Part shown: in pieces, positions 33,407 through 42,205 of the stretch
Position numbering within the stretch: the first letter of the stretch is position 1
How the letters are laid out: every line of letters begins with the position of its first letter
Source of the DNA: Streptomyces sp. S.PB5
GTDB lineage: Bacteria; Actinomycetota; Actinomycetes; Streptomycetales; Streptomycetaceae
Length of the DNA: 64,000 nucleotides
Assembly (NCBI RefSeq): GCF_030403745.1
Contig: NZ_JAQMWP010000001.1
Coordinates: 186,001-250,000, forward strand
Reading direction: 5' to 3'
Position numbers and translations under genes: made by a program
Notes under the pieces: generated by a model
What the model was told of the DNA's origin: nothing
What the model saw: the letters and a program-made list of their open reading frames with translations, nothing else
Database searches by the model: none

Positions 33407-34633
33407 ATGGAGCACATCGCATTCCTCGGCCTCGGCCGCATGGGCGCCCCCATGGCCCGCCGACTCCTCGCCGCGGGCCAACCGTTGACCGTCTGGAACC
33501 GCACCCCCGAGAAGGCGGAGCAGCTCGTCGCCGAGGGCGCCCGGTGTGCCGCCTCCCCGGCCGACGCGGTCCGGGACGCCGACGTCGTCATCACCATGCT
33601 CGCCGGACCTGACGCGCTGGACGCGGTCGCGCAGGCGGCCGTGGAAGCCCTGCGCCCCGGCGTGCACTGGGTCGAGATGTCCACCGTGGGCCCGGACGCC
33701 GTCCGCCTGCTCGAAGCCCGGCTCGAAGCCCGGCTCCCCGGCGGCGTGACCCTCGTCGACGCTCCCGTCATGGGCAGCACCGACAAGGCGGCCACCGGCG
33801 CCCTCGGCATCCTCGCCGGCGGTGACACGACCGGCGTCGAGCACGTCCTCGCCCACCTCGGCACGGTCACCCGCACAGGCCCCCTCGGCTCCGGCGCCGC
33901 CCTCAAGCTGGTCCTCAACTCGGCCGTCATCAGCGGCGTCGCCGTGGTCGCCGAAGCCCTCCGCCTCGCCGACGCCCTCGGTCTCGCCGACGACACCGTC
34001 CGTACCGCCCTCGCGAACGGCCCCCTCGCCGGAGCCGTCGCCCGCGCCTTCGCCGAGGGCGTCCACTTCGACGCGCCCCTCGCGGTGAAGGACCTGGAAC
34101 TGGCCACGAGGACGACCCGACTGCCCGCGGCCGAGGCCGTGTTGGAGTACTACCGCCGTGTCGCGGAACCCGGCGAGGACCTCTCGGCCGCCGCCGCCCG
34201 CATCCGCACCGCCTCAACTTCACAGAAACAGAGGGGGATTCCCATGAAGGTCACCATCGACAGCCCCGCCGGCGCCCCGCAGCCCCTGAGTCCCTACTAC
34301 TCCCAGGTCGCCCGGGTCGAACAGGCCGACGGCAGCGCCCTGTTGTACCTCTCCGGCCAGATCGCCGAGGGCGACACCCTCGCCGAGCAGAGCAGGGGCG
34401 TCTTCGAGACCATCGACGCCCTGCTGAAGGCCCACGGCGCCACGCTCGCGGACATCATCAACATCCGCACGTATCTCACCGACATCGACAAGCTTCAGGA
34501 ATACGGCGCCGTACGAAGGGAGTTCCTCACCGGCACCCCGCCCACCAGCATGACCTTCGAGGTGTCGAAGCTGTTCCGCCCGGAGGCGCAGATCGAGATC
34601 GAGGTCGTCGCCGCGATACCGGCGAACCGCTAG
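33407..34633 (+). CDS. NAD(P)-binding beta-hydroxyacid dehydrogenase fused in frame to RidA domain
   Basis: 408 residues. Residues 1-275: 3-hydroxyisobutyrate dehydrogenase-type enzyme with IAFLGLGRMGAPMARRLL (Rossmann), VDAPVMGSTDKAATGALGILAGG (substrate loop) and ALKLVLNS (catalytic Lys). Residues 280-408: a RidA/YjgF domain (LYLSGQIAEGDTL, IINIRTYLTDIDKLQEYGAVRREF, FRPEAQIEIEVVAA). The RidA arginine of the PARS motif is replaced (PPTSM), so it belongs to an imine-deaminase-inactive subgroup. The joint reads TSQKQRGIP-M with no stop; a strong AGAGGGGG ribosome site lies before the internal ATG at 34244. It could make a fusion, a free RidA, or both. Ends in CTAG overlapping the tetR remnant. 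Confidence 0.8.
   Translation: MEHIAFLGLGRMGAPMARRLLAAGQPLTVWNRTPEKAEQLVAEGARCAASPADAVRDADVVITMLAGPDALDAVAQAAVEALRPGVHWVEMSTVGPDAVRLLEARLEARLPGGVTLVDAPVMGSTDKAATGALGILAGGDTTGVEHVLAHLGTVTRTGPLGSGAALKLVLNSAVISGVAVVAEALRLADALGLADDTVRTALANGPLAGAVARAFAEGVHFDAPLAVKDLELATRTTRLPAAEAVLEYYRRVAEPGEDLSAAAARIRTASTSQKQRGIPMKVTIDSPAGAPQPLSPYYSQVARVEQADGSALLYLSGQIAEGDTLAEQSRGVFETIDALLKAHGATLADIINIRTYLTDIDKLQEYGAVRREFLTGTPPTSMTFEVSKLFRPEAQIEIEVVAAIPANR
34244..34633 (+). CDS. Possible internally initiated RidA-family protein
   Basis: Same frame as the fusion above; 129 residues from the ATG at 34244, which has AGAGGGGG at an ideal 6-8 nt distance. Length equals a free RidA protein, suggesting the two coding regions were once separate and lost the intervening stop (for instance CAG from TAG just upstream). 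Reported separately because both products may exist. Confidence 0.5.
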   Translation: MKVTIDSPAGAPQPLSPYYSQVARVEQADGSALLYLSGQIAEGDTLAEQSRGVFETIDALLKAHGATLADIINIRTYLTDIDKLQEYGAVRREFLTGTPPTSMTFEVSKLFRPEAQIEIEVVAAIPANR

Positions 34634-35140
34634 CCGGGCCGGTCCGGGTCCTCGCCCAGCAGTCCGAGGAAGTCCCGGAACGCCCCCGGCATGTCCACGG
34701 ACTCCGGATCCAGCAGCCACTGGTACTGGAGTCCGTCCATCACCGCCACCAGCAGCGGCGCCGTACGCTCCGGCGTCAGCCCGTTCGGCAGCCGCTCCCC
34801 GTACTCGGTCCGCAGCACCGCCGCCATGCTCTCGCGCACCTGCGCATAGCGCTCGGTGAAGTACCCGCGCGCCGGATGCCCGTCCGTCACGCTCTCCCCA
34901 CCACTTGCCGGCCGGCACCGCGTCCCACTGGTCCCGCTCCTTGAGCACGGCGACCAGCAGCGCCTCCTTCGTCGGGAAGTGGTGCAACAGCCCCTGCGGG
35001 GTGAGCCCGACGCGCTCCGCGACGGCGGCGAGACCCGCCCCTCGGTAACCGCGCTCGGCGATCACCTCCAGGGCCGCCCGCACAATCTCCGCGCGCCGAC
35101 CGCAACCATCAATTGAGGAACCACGACGGCGAGCAACCAC
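34630..35140 (-). pseudogene. TetR-family regulator, frameshifted and shortened
   Basis: The N-terminal HTH is in one frame (RRAEIVRAALEVIAERGYRGAGLAAVAERVGLTPQGLLHHFPTKEALLVAVLKERDQWD, from GTG at 35140), and the C-terminal domain in another (GESVTDGHPARGYFTERYAQVRES...LLVAVMDGLQYQWLLDPESVDMPGAFRDFLGLL, to stop at 34630). The frames meet near 34890-34910. Joined, they give about 165 residues, 20-35 fewer than is usual for this type, so a deletion with frameshift is more likely than one sequencing error. Divergent from the GH3 gene, its probable former target. Confidence 0.75.
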
Positions 35141-35246
35141 GTCCGCGAGAGCGGCAGCGGTTCAGCCGCGAAGAAATGCTCGACTGCGTCGCGGCACACC
35201 GAGGCAGGATGAAGGCGTGCATGGACTTCGACGAGGAGGCACCGCG

Positions 35247-37682
35247 ATGCAGGGAACCGCCGATTTCGAGCGCGAGGCTGCCGTAGTGGCAGCCCTCGGC
35301 AAGCTCGACCTGGACGCCAAGGCCCGGCTGCTCTCGGGCCAGGACATGTGGACCCTGCCCGCCCTGCCCGAGATCGGTCTCGCGTCCCTCGTCATGTCCG
35401 ACGGGCCGATCGGTGTCCGAGGGGTGCGCTGGACCGCCGACGACCCGTCGGTCGCGCTGCCCTCCCCGACCGCCCTCGGCGCCACCTGGGACCCCGGACT
35501 CGCCCGCCGCGCCGGTGCGCTGCTCGCCCAGGAGGCCCGCCGCAAGGGCGTCCATGTGCTGCTCGCCCCGACGGTCAACCTCCACCGATCCCCGCTCGGC
35601 GGCCGCCACTTCGAGGCCTACAGCGAGGACCCGTACCTCACGGGGCTCATCGGCGCGGGCTATGTGCAGGGCGTCCAGTCCGGCGGCGTCGGCACCACCG
35701 TCAAGCACTTCGTCGCCAACGACGCCGAGACCGACCGCTTCACCGTCGACAACATCGTCTCCGAACGCGCCCTGCGCGAGCTGTACCTGCGCCCCTTCGA
35801 GCTGATCGTCGAGAACGCCCGCCCCTGGGGCATCATGACCGCCTACAACCAGGTCAACGGCGTGACGATGACCGAGCACCACCACCTCGTGAACGAGATC
35901 GCGCGCGGCGAATGGGGCTTCGACGGCTTCAACGTCTCCGACTGGATGGCCGCCCGCTCCACGAAGGGCGCCATCGAGGGCGGCCTCGACGTCGCCATGC
36001 CCGGCCCGCAGACCGTGTACGGCCCCGCCCTCGCCCAGGCGGTCCGCGACGGCGAGGTCGACGAGGCCAAGGTCGACGCCGCCGTACGCAACGTCCTCCG
36101 CCTCGCCGCCCGCGTCGGCGCCCTGGAGAACGCCGAACCGGTCGTCACCGAGCTCCCGGACCCCATCGACGGCGAGGCCCTGGCCCGCGAGATCGCCCGC
36201 CGCGCCTTCGTCCTCGTCCGCAACCAGGGCGCCCTGCCGCTGCGGCCGAACGGCACGGTCGCGCTCATCGGCTCCGCCGCCCGCGACGCCCGCGTTCTCG
36301 GCGGCGGCTCCGCCACCGTCTTCCCCGCCCGCATCGTCTCCCCGCTCGACGGCCTCACCGCCGCCCTCCCCGAGGGCACCCTCACCTACGCCGTCGGCGC
36401 CGACCCGAACGCCGAACTCGCCGTCTTCGACGCCGGCTTCGAACTGCGCGCCGTCTGCCGGGACGGCGACGGCAACGTCATCGGCTCCGACTCCGCGCCG
36501 GGCGGCCAGCTCAAGTGGATGGGGCCCTCGGGTCTGCCCGCGGGCGTCACTCACGAGCGACTGCACACCGTCGAGCTGACCGGCACCTTCACCCCGCGCG
36601 AGAGCGGCACCCACACCTTCGGCATCCAGGGCATCGGCACCTTCAAGCTCACCATCGGCGGCACGACGTGCTTCGACGACGTGCAGAACCCCGCCAAGGA
36701 CGACCCCTTCATCACCTTCTTCGGTGCGCCCACGCCCCGCGCCCAGGTCGAACTCACCGCCGGCGAACCGGTCGAGGTCTCCCTCACCTACGTCGTCGAA
36801 CTTCCCGAAGACGTCCCGATGCAGGCGATCATCTTCGCCCTCGCCCACCAGGACCCGCAGCGCGACCCCGACGAGCTGATCGCCGAGGCCGTCGAGGCCG
36901 CCCGGAACGCCGACACGGCCGTCGTCGTGGTCGCCACCACCGAGCGCGTCGAGTCCGAGGGCTTCGACCGCACGGACCTCATGCTCCCCGGCCGCCAGAA
37001 CGACCTGGTCCGCGCCGTCGCCGCCGCCAACCCCAACACCGTGGTGGTCGTCAACTCCGGCTCCCCGGTGGAGCTGCCGTGGCGCGAGGACGTCGCCGCC
37101 GTGCTGCTGAGCTGGTTCCCGGGCCAGGAGGGCGGCTCGGCCCTGGCGGACGTCCTCACCGGCGCCCACGAGCCGGGCGGCCGCCTCCCCACCACCTGGG
37201 GCTCCCTGGCCGCCGCCCCGGTCACCCGGGTCGTCCCCGTCGAGGGCGAACTCCCGTACACCGAGGACGTCTTCATCGGCTACCGCGCCTGGGAGAAGGA
37301 GGGCCGGACCCCCTCGTACCCCTTCGGGCACGGCCTCGGCTACACCGACTGGACCTATGACTCCGTCGAGACCGAAGGCACCACGGTCCGCGTCCGGCTC
37401 CACAACTCCGGCGAGCGCACCGGCCGTGAGGTCGTCCAGGTCTACCTCGCCCCCACCGCGCCCGGGAACCGCCCGCAGCGCGAGCTGGCCGGCTTCGCCG
37501 CTGTCGAGGCCGCCCCCGGCGAGAGCGTCGAGGTCACCGTCGAACTCCCGCGCCGCGCCTTCGAGACCTGGACGGAGGAGGACGGCGCGGAGGGCTCGTG
37601 GTCGTTTGTGAAGGGTTCGTACGAGATCCAGATCGGCCGCTCGATCACGGACCGCCGTCTCACCGCCACGGTTAACGTCTGA
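35247..37682 (+). CDS. GH3 beta-glucosidase with PA14 domain
   Basis: 811 residues, no signal peptide, so it acts on imported oligosaccharides. N-terminal GH3 barrel (LLSGQDMWTLPALPEIGLASLVMSDGPIGVRG; HLVNEIARGEWGFDGFNVSDWMA with the nucleophile Asp in VSDW at about 232). Then the second GH3 domain, interrupted by a PA14 insert (TFTPRESGTHTFGIQGIGTFKLTIGG, about 445-530) as in bacterial BglX/DesR-type enzymes, and a C-terminal fibronectin-III-like domain (TGREVVQVYLAP). Start ATG at 35247 has CGAGGAGG upstream. Divergent from the broken tetR. Confidence 0.93.
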   Translation: MQGTADFEREAAVVAALGKLDLDAKARLLSGQDMWTLPALPEIGLASLVMSDGPIGVRGVRWTADDPSVALPSPTALGATWDPGLARRAGALLAQEARRKGVHVLLAPTVNLHRSPLGGRHFEAYSEDPYLTGLIGAGYVQGVQSGGVGTTVKHFVANDAETDRFTVDNIVSERALRELYLRPFELIVENARPWGIMTAYNQVNGVTMTEHHHLVNEIARGEWGFDGFNVSDWMAARSTKGAIEGGLDVAMPGPQTVYGPALAQAVRDGEVDEAKVDAAVRNVLRLAARVGALENAEPVVTELPDPIDGEALAREIARRAFVLVRNQGALPLRPNGTVALIGSAARDARVLGGGSATVFPARIVSPLDGLTAALPEGTLTYAVGADPNAELAVFDAGFELRAVCRDGDGNVIGSDSAPGGQLKWMGPSGLPAGVTHERLHTVELTGTFTPRESGTHTFGIQGIGTFKLTIGGTTCFDDVQNPAKDDPFITFFGAPTPRAQVELTAGEPVEVSLTYVVELPEDVPMQAIIFALAHQDPQRDPDELIAEAVEAARNADTAVVVVATTERVESEGFDRTDLMLPGRQNDLVRAVAAANPNTVVVVNSGSPVELPWREDVAAVLLSWFPGQEGGSALADVLTGAHEPGGRLPTTWGSLAAAPVTRVVPVEGELPYTEDVFIGYRAWEKEGRTPSYPFGHGLGYTDWTYDSVETEGTTVRVRLHNSGERTGREVVQVYLAPTAPGNRPQRELAGFAAVEAAPGESVEVTVELPRRAFETWTEEDGAEGSWSFVKGSYEIQIGRSITDRRLTATVNV

Positions 37683-37707
37683 ACCGGGACGAGCCTCCCC
37701 GCAGAGC

Positions 37708-37743
37708 AGCCCCGGTCCGGGACCTGACACCCGGGCCGGGGCT
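37708..37743. terminator. Bidirectional terminator, GH3 gene / galM copy 2
   Basis: AGCCCCGGTCCGGG (37708-37721) pairs with CCCGGGCCGGGGCT (37730-37743), one mismatch, 8-nt loop, between convergent genes. Confidence 0.85.
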
Positions 37744-37780
37744 TATACCTGTCCGGGCCGTCGCCGGGCGGGCACCGGCG

Positions 37781-38755
37781 TCATCGGGCGGAGAAGGCGT
37801 ACACCGTCTCCGAGCGGAACACCTCGCCCGGCCGCAGCACCGTGCTCGGGAACTCCGGACGGTTCGGGGAGTCCGGGAAGTGCTGGGTCTCCAGGGCGAC
37901 TCCGTCGCAGGGCGCGAAGGGTTCGGTCAGATGGTCGGCGGTGTACAGCTGGAGGCCGGGCTCGGTGGTGGAGACCGTCAGCACCCGGCCGGAGGAGGGA
38001 TCGTGCAGCTCGGCGACCTCGACCGGGGCGTCCGTGACGCCCTTGTCGAGCACGAAGTTGTGGTCGTAGCCCGACCCCGACTTCCGGCCCTCCCGGAAGT
38101 CGAACCGGCCGCCCGTCACATCCTCCAGCACCCCGGTCGGGATCAGATCCGCGTCCACCGGCGTGTACCGCGAGGCGGCGATCCGCAGCTCATGACCGCC
38201 CGCGTGCCCGCCACCGGCCAGATTGAAGTAGCTGTGGTTCGTCAGCGCGACCACCGTCGGCGCGTCCGTCACCGCCTCGTACGCGATCCGCAGCGCCCCG
38301 TCCGTGTCCAGCGAGTACGTGGCCGAGACCTCCAGCCGGCCCGGGAAGCCTTCCTCGCCGTGCGGACTGACCCGGAACAGCCGCAGCCCGTGCTCGCCGG
38401 CCGGCTCGACGTCCCACACCCGCTTGTCGAAGCCCCGCTCCCCGCCGTGCAGGGAGTTCGGCGCGCCGTTGGGCTCCAGCGCGTACGTCACCCCGTCCAG
38501 CGGAAAGCGGCCACCGGCGATCCGGTTCGCGTACCGGCCGATCAGCGCGCCGAAGTAGGGCCCGGTGTGGGTGAGATAGCCGTCCAGATCCGCGAACCCC
38601 AGCACCACGTTCGCGAGGTTCCCCTCCCGGTCCGGCACCTCGACGGACTGCACGATCCCGCCGTACGACAGCACCCGCACCCGCACACCGGACCGCTCAA
38701 GGGTCCAGCGGTGCACCGGGGTGCCGTCGGAAAGTGCGCCGAAGAGTTCGTTCAT
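37781..38755 (-). CDS. galM: Aldose 1-epimerase (mutarotase), copy 2
   Basis: 324 residues, clearly paralogous to the galM at 5587 (both begin NELFG/KELFG, share HGG(E/T)xGFDKRVW, NHSYFNLAGGG and LETQHFPDSPN(R/H)PEFPSTVLRPGE). It is about 24 residues shorter, mainly in the second half. Convergent with the GH3 glucosidase, whose glucose product it would equilibrate. Confidence 0.92.
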   Translation of the reverse strand: MNELFGALSDGTPVHRWTLERSGVRVRVLSYGGIVQSVEVPDREGNLANVVLGFADLDGYLTHTGPYFGALIGRYANRIAGGRFPLDGVTYALEPNGAPNSLHGGERGFDKRVWDVEPAGEHGLRLFRVSPHGEEGFPGRLEVSATYSLDTDGALRIAYEAVTDAPTVVALTNHSYFNLAGGGHAGGHELRIAASRYTPVDADLIPTGVLEDVTGGRFDFREGRKSGSGYDHNFVLDKGVTDAPVEVAELHDPSSGRVLTVSTTEPGLQLYTADHLTEPFAPCDGVALETQHFPDSPNRPEFPSTVLRPGEVFRSETVYAFSAR

Positions 38756-38770
38756 GTGCGGAACTCTAGG

Positions 38771-39673
38771 TCACGCCTTCTTGCCGGTGACCTCGCGGTA
38801 GGCGATCTCCGCCAGCCTGGCCTGGCCGTTCACACTCGGATGGAACCAGTCGATATGGCTCAGCTGGTCGGTCCCGAACCGGTACTCGTAGACCGCGCCC
38901 CCGTCGAAGCGGCACAGCTCGTCCTTCGCGCAGACCTCCTTCAGCACCTCGTTGTACTCCTGCACCCGCTTGTGCACGGTGTCCCGCCGCTCCGTCGCCA
39001 CCGCGTCCAGGGCATCGGCGTCGCCCAGCATCGACGGGCATATCCCGAGCTTCCACACCTGCTTGCCCACCGGGTTGGTGCGTCCCTGGGACCACAGCCG
39101 CTTCAGATCCGGCACGCTCGCCACATAGACCTGCGCCTTCGGCGCCGCGTCCCGCAGGGTGCTCATCGCGTCCTCGAACTGCGAGCGGAAGTCGGCCACC
39201 GACGTCATCTGCGCGGTCGAGTCCCGGCAGGCGTCATTGGCCCCCGCCATCACCGTCACGAGCCCGGGCTTCTTCGCCGCGGCCTGCGCCATCTGCCCGG
39301 CCAGATCGTCCATCCGCGCCCCGCTGACCGCGTAGTTCCAGCTGTGCGAGGCCGCCTTCGCCGTCCCCAGCAGCCGTACGGCGAGACTGTCCACCTTCGT
39401 ACTGCTGCCGGTCGCCCAGGAGGCCTCGGGGCAGTCCTGGAGGAGGGAGCAGGCGTCGAAGGCGCGGGTGATGGAGTCGCCCACGGCGGCGAGCGACGCC
39501 GGGCTGGAGTCCCAGACGGGACCTGTCGGGGTCGGTTTCGACCGCTGCGCGGCGGTGCCGGACGGGGACGGTGCCGATTCGTCGCCGCCCACCGCGTCAC
39601 AGCCGGCTGCGCCCAGGACAGCCGCCGTCATGACGGCGAGAACGGCGCGCGAGCGCTGCCTTCGCTTCCGCAT
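38771..39673 (-). CDS. SGNH/GDSL-family hydrolase, lipoprotein
   Basis: 300 residues. Lipoprotein signal MRKRRQRSRAVLAVMTAAVLGAAGC with the modified Cys at 25, then a Ser/Pro/Thr linker. SGNH blocks: LAAVGDSITRAFD (nucleophile Ser), YAVSGARMDDL (Gly), VMAGANDAC (Asn), and HIDWFHPSVNGQA (Asp/His). Extracellular lipase or esterase anchored to the membrane. ATG at 39673 chosen because the signal peptide begins there. Confidence 0.9.
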   Translation of the reverse strand: MRKRRQRSRAVLAVMTAAVLGAAGCDAVGGDESAPSPSGTAAQRSKPTPTGPVWDSSPASLAAVGDSITRAFDACSLLQDCPEASWATGSSTKVDSLAVRLLGTAKAASHSWNYAVSGARMDDLAGQMAQAAAKKPGLVTVMAGANDACRDSTAQMTSVADFRSQFEDAMSTLRDAAPKAQVYVASVPDLKRLWSQGRTNPVGKQVWKLGICPSMLGDADALDAVATERRDTVHKRVQEYNEVLKEVCAKDELCRFDGGAVYEYRFGTDQLSHIDWFHPSVNGQARLAEIAYREVTGKKA

Positions 39674-39954
39674 CCCCTGGTGATCCCCTCGGTCGACATG
39701 CCATCCCCTGCGAACTTCGTCCCCCTCCATGACAACGTTCGGGAGTTCCCGGCCCCCGAACGGGACGGGGCAAGCGCAACGGATCACGCCCGTACTAGCG
39801 TCCTGCCGGGTGAATGGCGGGCGTTTCACGGCATCGGGACCGACGGTACGTCACACTCCTTGCGCCGCCGCACGGTAGCCTCGCCATCAACGTGGCTGCC
39901 GCCACCACCGCTCAGTCAATTCGCACAATGGTCCCGCTCTGCCCGGAGGTCCCG

Positions 39955-40449
39955 GTGACGACACGTGGAGTTCTGTACGTGCACTCCGCTCCGCGCGCGC
40001 TGTGCCCGCACGTCGAGTGGGCCGTCGCCGGAGTGCTCGGCACGCGCGTCAACCTCGACTGGATCCGGCAGCCGGCGGCCCCCGGCACCTGGCGCTCGGA
40101 GTTCTCCTGGAAGGGCGAGGTGGGCACGGCATCGAAGCTGGCGTCGGCCCTGAGAGGCTGGCACCTCCTCCGCTTCGAGGTCACTGCCGAGCCCTGCCCC
40201 ACCGCCGAGGGCGAGCGCTACAGCTGCACCCCCGACCTCGGCATCTTCCACGCGGTCACCGGCATCCACGGCGACATCCTCATCCCGGAGGACCGCCTCA
40301 GGGCGGCCCTGGCCCGCTCCCAGGGCGGCGAGACCGATCTGGAGTCGGAGATCGCCAAGCTGCTGGGAAAGCCGTGGGACGACGAACTGGAGCCGTTCAG
40401 GTATGCCGGTGAGGGCGCCCCGGTGCGCTGGCTGCACCAGGTCGTCTAG
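39955..40449 (+). CDS. DUF3145-family protein
   Basis: 164 residues from GTG at 39955 (CGGAGG upstream): TTRGVLYVHSAPRALCPHVEWAVAGVLG, then LRFEVTAEPCPTAEGERYSCTPDLGIFHAVTG and a C-terminal EPFRYAGEGAPVRWLHQVV. This is the conserved actinobacterial DUF3145 protein. It commonly lies next to fabF in Streptomyces; no function known to me. A longer upstream frame is non-coding. Confidence 0.9.
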   Translation: MTTRGVLYVHSAPRALCPHVEWAVAGVLGTRVNLDWIRQPAAPGTWRSEFSWKGEVGTASKLASALRGWHLLRFEVTAEPCPTAEGERYSCTPDLGIFHAVTGIHGDILIPEDRLRAALARSQGGETDLESEIAKLLGKPWDDELEPFRYAGEGAPVRWLHQVV

Positions 40450-40466
40450 CGCCCCTGAGAGACACG

Positions 40467-40503
40467 CCGAAGGGCCCCCACCGACCGGTGGGGGCCCTTC
40501 GGT
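40467..40503. terminator. Bidirectional terminator, DUF3145 gene / fabF
   Basis: CCGAAGGGCCCCCACCG (40467-40483) pairs perfectly with CGGTGGGGGCCCTTCGG (40486-40502), a very strong stem with a minimal loop, between convergent genes; TTG follows. Confidence 0.9.
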
Positions 40504-40519
40504 TGCGTACGGAGGTCGC

Positions 40520-41791
40520 TCAGACCGTACGGAACGCCAGCACCACGTTGTGGCCGCCGAATCCGAACGAGTCGTTCAGCGCGGCGATCCGGCCCTCGAC
40601 CGGCAGCTTGCGGGCCTCCCCGCGGACGACATCCGCGTTGGCCTCCGCCTCCGGGTCGAGGTTCTCGACGTTGATGGTCGGCGGGGCGACCCGGTGGTAC
40701 AGGGCGAGGACCGTCGCCACGGACTCCACACCGCCGGCGCCACCCAGCAGGTGACCGGTCATGGACTTCGTACCGGACACCGCGAAGTGGTCGGTGTCGT
40801 CGCCGAACACCTTGCGCAGCGCCTTCAGCTCGGCCACGTCACCGGCCGGCGTCGAGGTGGCGTGCGCGTTGACGTGCACGATCTCCGCCGGGTCCAGGTC
40901 GGTGTTGTCGAGCAGGTTCTGCAGGGCGTGGGCGATGCCACGGCCCTCCGGCTCGGGCTGCACGATGTCGTGCCCGTCGGCGGAGACGCCCTGGCCGACG
41001 GCCTCGGCGTACACGCGGGCACCGCGCTTGGCGGCGTGCTCCGCGGACTCCAGGACGATCACACCGGCACCCTCGCCGAGGACGAAGCCGTCGCGCGCGG
41101 TGTCGTAGGGACGCGAGGCGCCCTGCGGGTTCTCGTTGTTCTTGGACATCGCCATCATGTTGCCGAACGCGGCGATGGGCAGCGGGTGGATCGCCGCCTC
41201 CGTGCCACCCGCGACGACGACGTCGGCGCGGCCGGAGCGGATCATCTCGATGGCGTAGCCGATGGCCTCGGCGCCGGACGCGCACGCGGAGACCGGGGTG
41301 TGCACACCGGCGCGGGCGCCGACGAGCAGACCGACGTTGGCCGAGGGGCCGTTCGGCATGAGCATGGGGACGGTGTGCGGGGAGACGCGGCGGACGCCCT
41401 TCTCCTTCAGCACGTCGTACTGGTCGAGCAGCGTGGTGACGCCGCCGATGCCGGAGGCGATGACGGCGCCGAGGCGGTCGGGGTCGACGTTCTGGTCCTC
41501 ACCCGCCTTGCCCTCGAAGCCGGCGTCCTTCCAGGCTTCCTGGGCCGCGATCAGCGCGAACTGCGCCGAGCGGTCCAGCCGGCGGGCCTGCGGCCGCGGG
41601 ATGACCTCGGTCGGTTCCACGGCGACGGGCGCCGCGATACGGACGGCCTGGTCGGCCGCCCACTCCTGCTCCAGGGGCTTCACACCGGACTTGCCGGCGA
41701 TCAGGCCCTCCCAGGTAGAGGCTGCGTCGCCACCCAGCGGTGTGGTTGCGCCGATACCGGTGACGACCACGGTGCGATTGGTCGGGCTCAC
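40520..41791 (-). CDS. fabF: 3-oxoacyl-ACP synthase II
   Basis: Elongates acyl-ACP with malonyl-ACP in fatty-acid synthesis. 423 residues. Nucleophile Cys in VSACASGAEA (about 169), His in NAHATSTPAGD (about 308), Lys in GTKSMTGH (about 342) and second His in TGHLLGGAGG. GTG start at 41791 with GGAGAAAGA upstream. Last gene of the fabD-fabH-acpP-fabF operon. Gly-rich C-terminus NDSFGFGGHNVVLAF is typical. Confidence 0.97.
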   Translation of the reverse strand: MSPTNRTVVVTGIGATTPLGGDAASTWEGLIAGKSGVKPLEQEWAADQAVRIAAPVAVEPTEVIPRPQARRLDRSAQFALIAAQEAWKDAGFEGKAGEDQNVDPDRLGAVIASGIGGVTTLLDQYDVLKEKGVRRVSPHTVPMLMPNGPSANVGLLVGARAGVHTPVSACASGAEAIGYAIEMIRSGRADVVVAGGTEAAIHPLPIAAFGNMMAMSKNNENPQGASRPYDTARDGFVLGEGAGVIVLESAEHAAKRGARVYAEAVGQGVSADGHDIVQPEPEGRGIAHALQNLLDNTDLDPAEIVHVNAHATSTPAGDVAELKALRKVFGDDTDHFAVSGTKSMTGHLLGGAGGVESVATVLALYHRVAPPTINVENLDPEAEANADVVRGEARKLPVEGRIAALNDSFGFGGHNVVLAFRTV

Positions 41792-41875
41792 GGGAAATCT
41801 TTCTCCAAGTATCACGAGGATTCAGCGGCGCCACCGCCGGGTGGCGGGGCAGTGCAGCCGGGCCTAGAGGGTGGC

Positions 41876-42124
41876 TCAGGCCTGGTGCTTGAGGATGTAG
41901 TCGGTCGCGTCGCCGACCGTCTTGAGGTTCTTGACGTCCTCGTCCGGGATCTTGACGTCGAAGCGCTCTTCAGCGGCGACGACGACCTCGACCATGGACA
42001 GCGAGTCGACGTCCAGGTCGTCGGTGAAGGACTTGTCCAGCTGGACGTCCTCGACCGGGATGCCGGCGATCTCGTTCACGATGTCGGCGAGACCGGCGAC
42101 GATCTCTTCCTGAGTGGCGGCCAT
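41876..42124 (-). CDS. acpP: Acyl carrier protein
   Basis: 82 residues, acidic. Phosphopantetheine attachment Ser in LDVDSLSMVEVV (Ser about 40), helix II recognition region intact, ending TVGDATDYILKHQA. Start ATG at 42124 follows GAAGGAG. Lies between fabH and fabF, as in S. coelicolor. Confidence 0.97.
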   Translation of the reverse strand: MAATQEEIVAGLADIVNEIAGIPVEDVQLDKSFTDDLDVDSLSMVEVVVAAEERFDVKIPDEDVKNLKTVGDATDYILKHQA

Positions 42125-42177
42125 TGAGGCGCTCCTTCGTAGATATCCAGAGGGTGTGGCAGGTGGTACGTCCCGCA

Positions 42178-42195
42178 CCGGATCGCACGATCCGG
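42178..42195. promoter_or_regulatory. Palindrome in the fabH-acpP gap
   Basis: CCGGATCG (42178-42185) / CGATCCGG (42188-42195), 2-nt centre, in the 81-nt gap upstream of acpP. Might be an operator or RNA element tuning ACP level; function unproven. Confidence 0.35.
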
Positions 42196-42205
42196 CACGG
42201 AGTGC

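Noticed and set aside
34220..34625. Second half of the tetR frame continuing antisense to RidA
   Set aside because: The continuation past about 34890 is a shadow of the RidA coding region; the true C-terminal domain is in a different frame ending at 34630.
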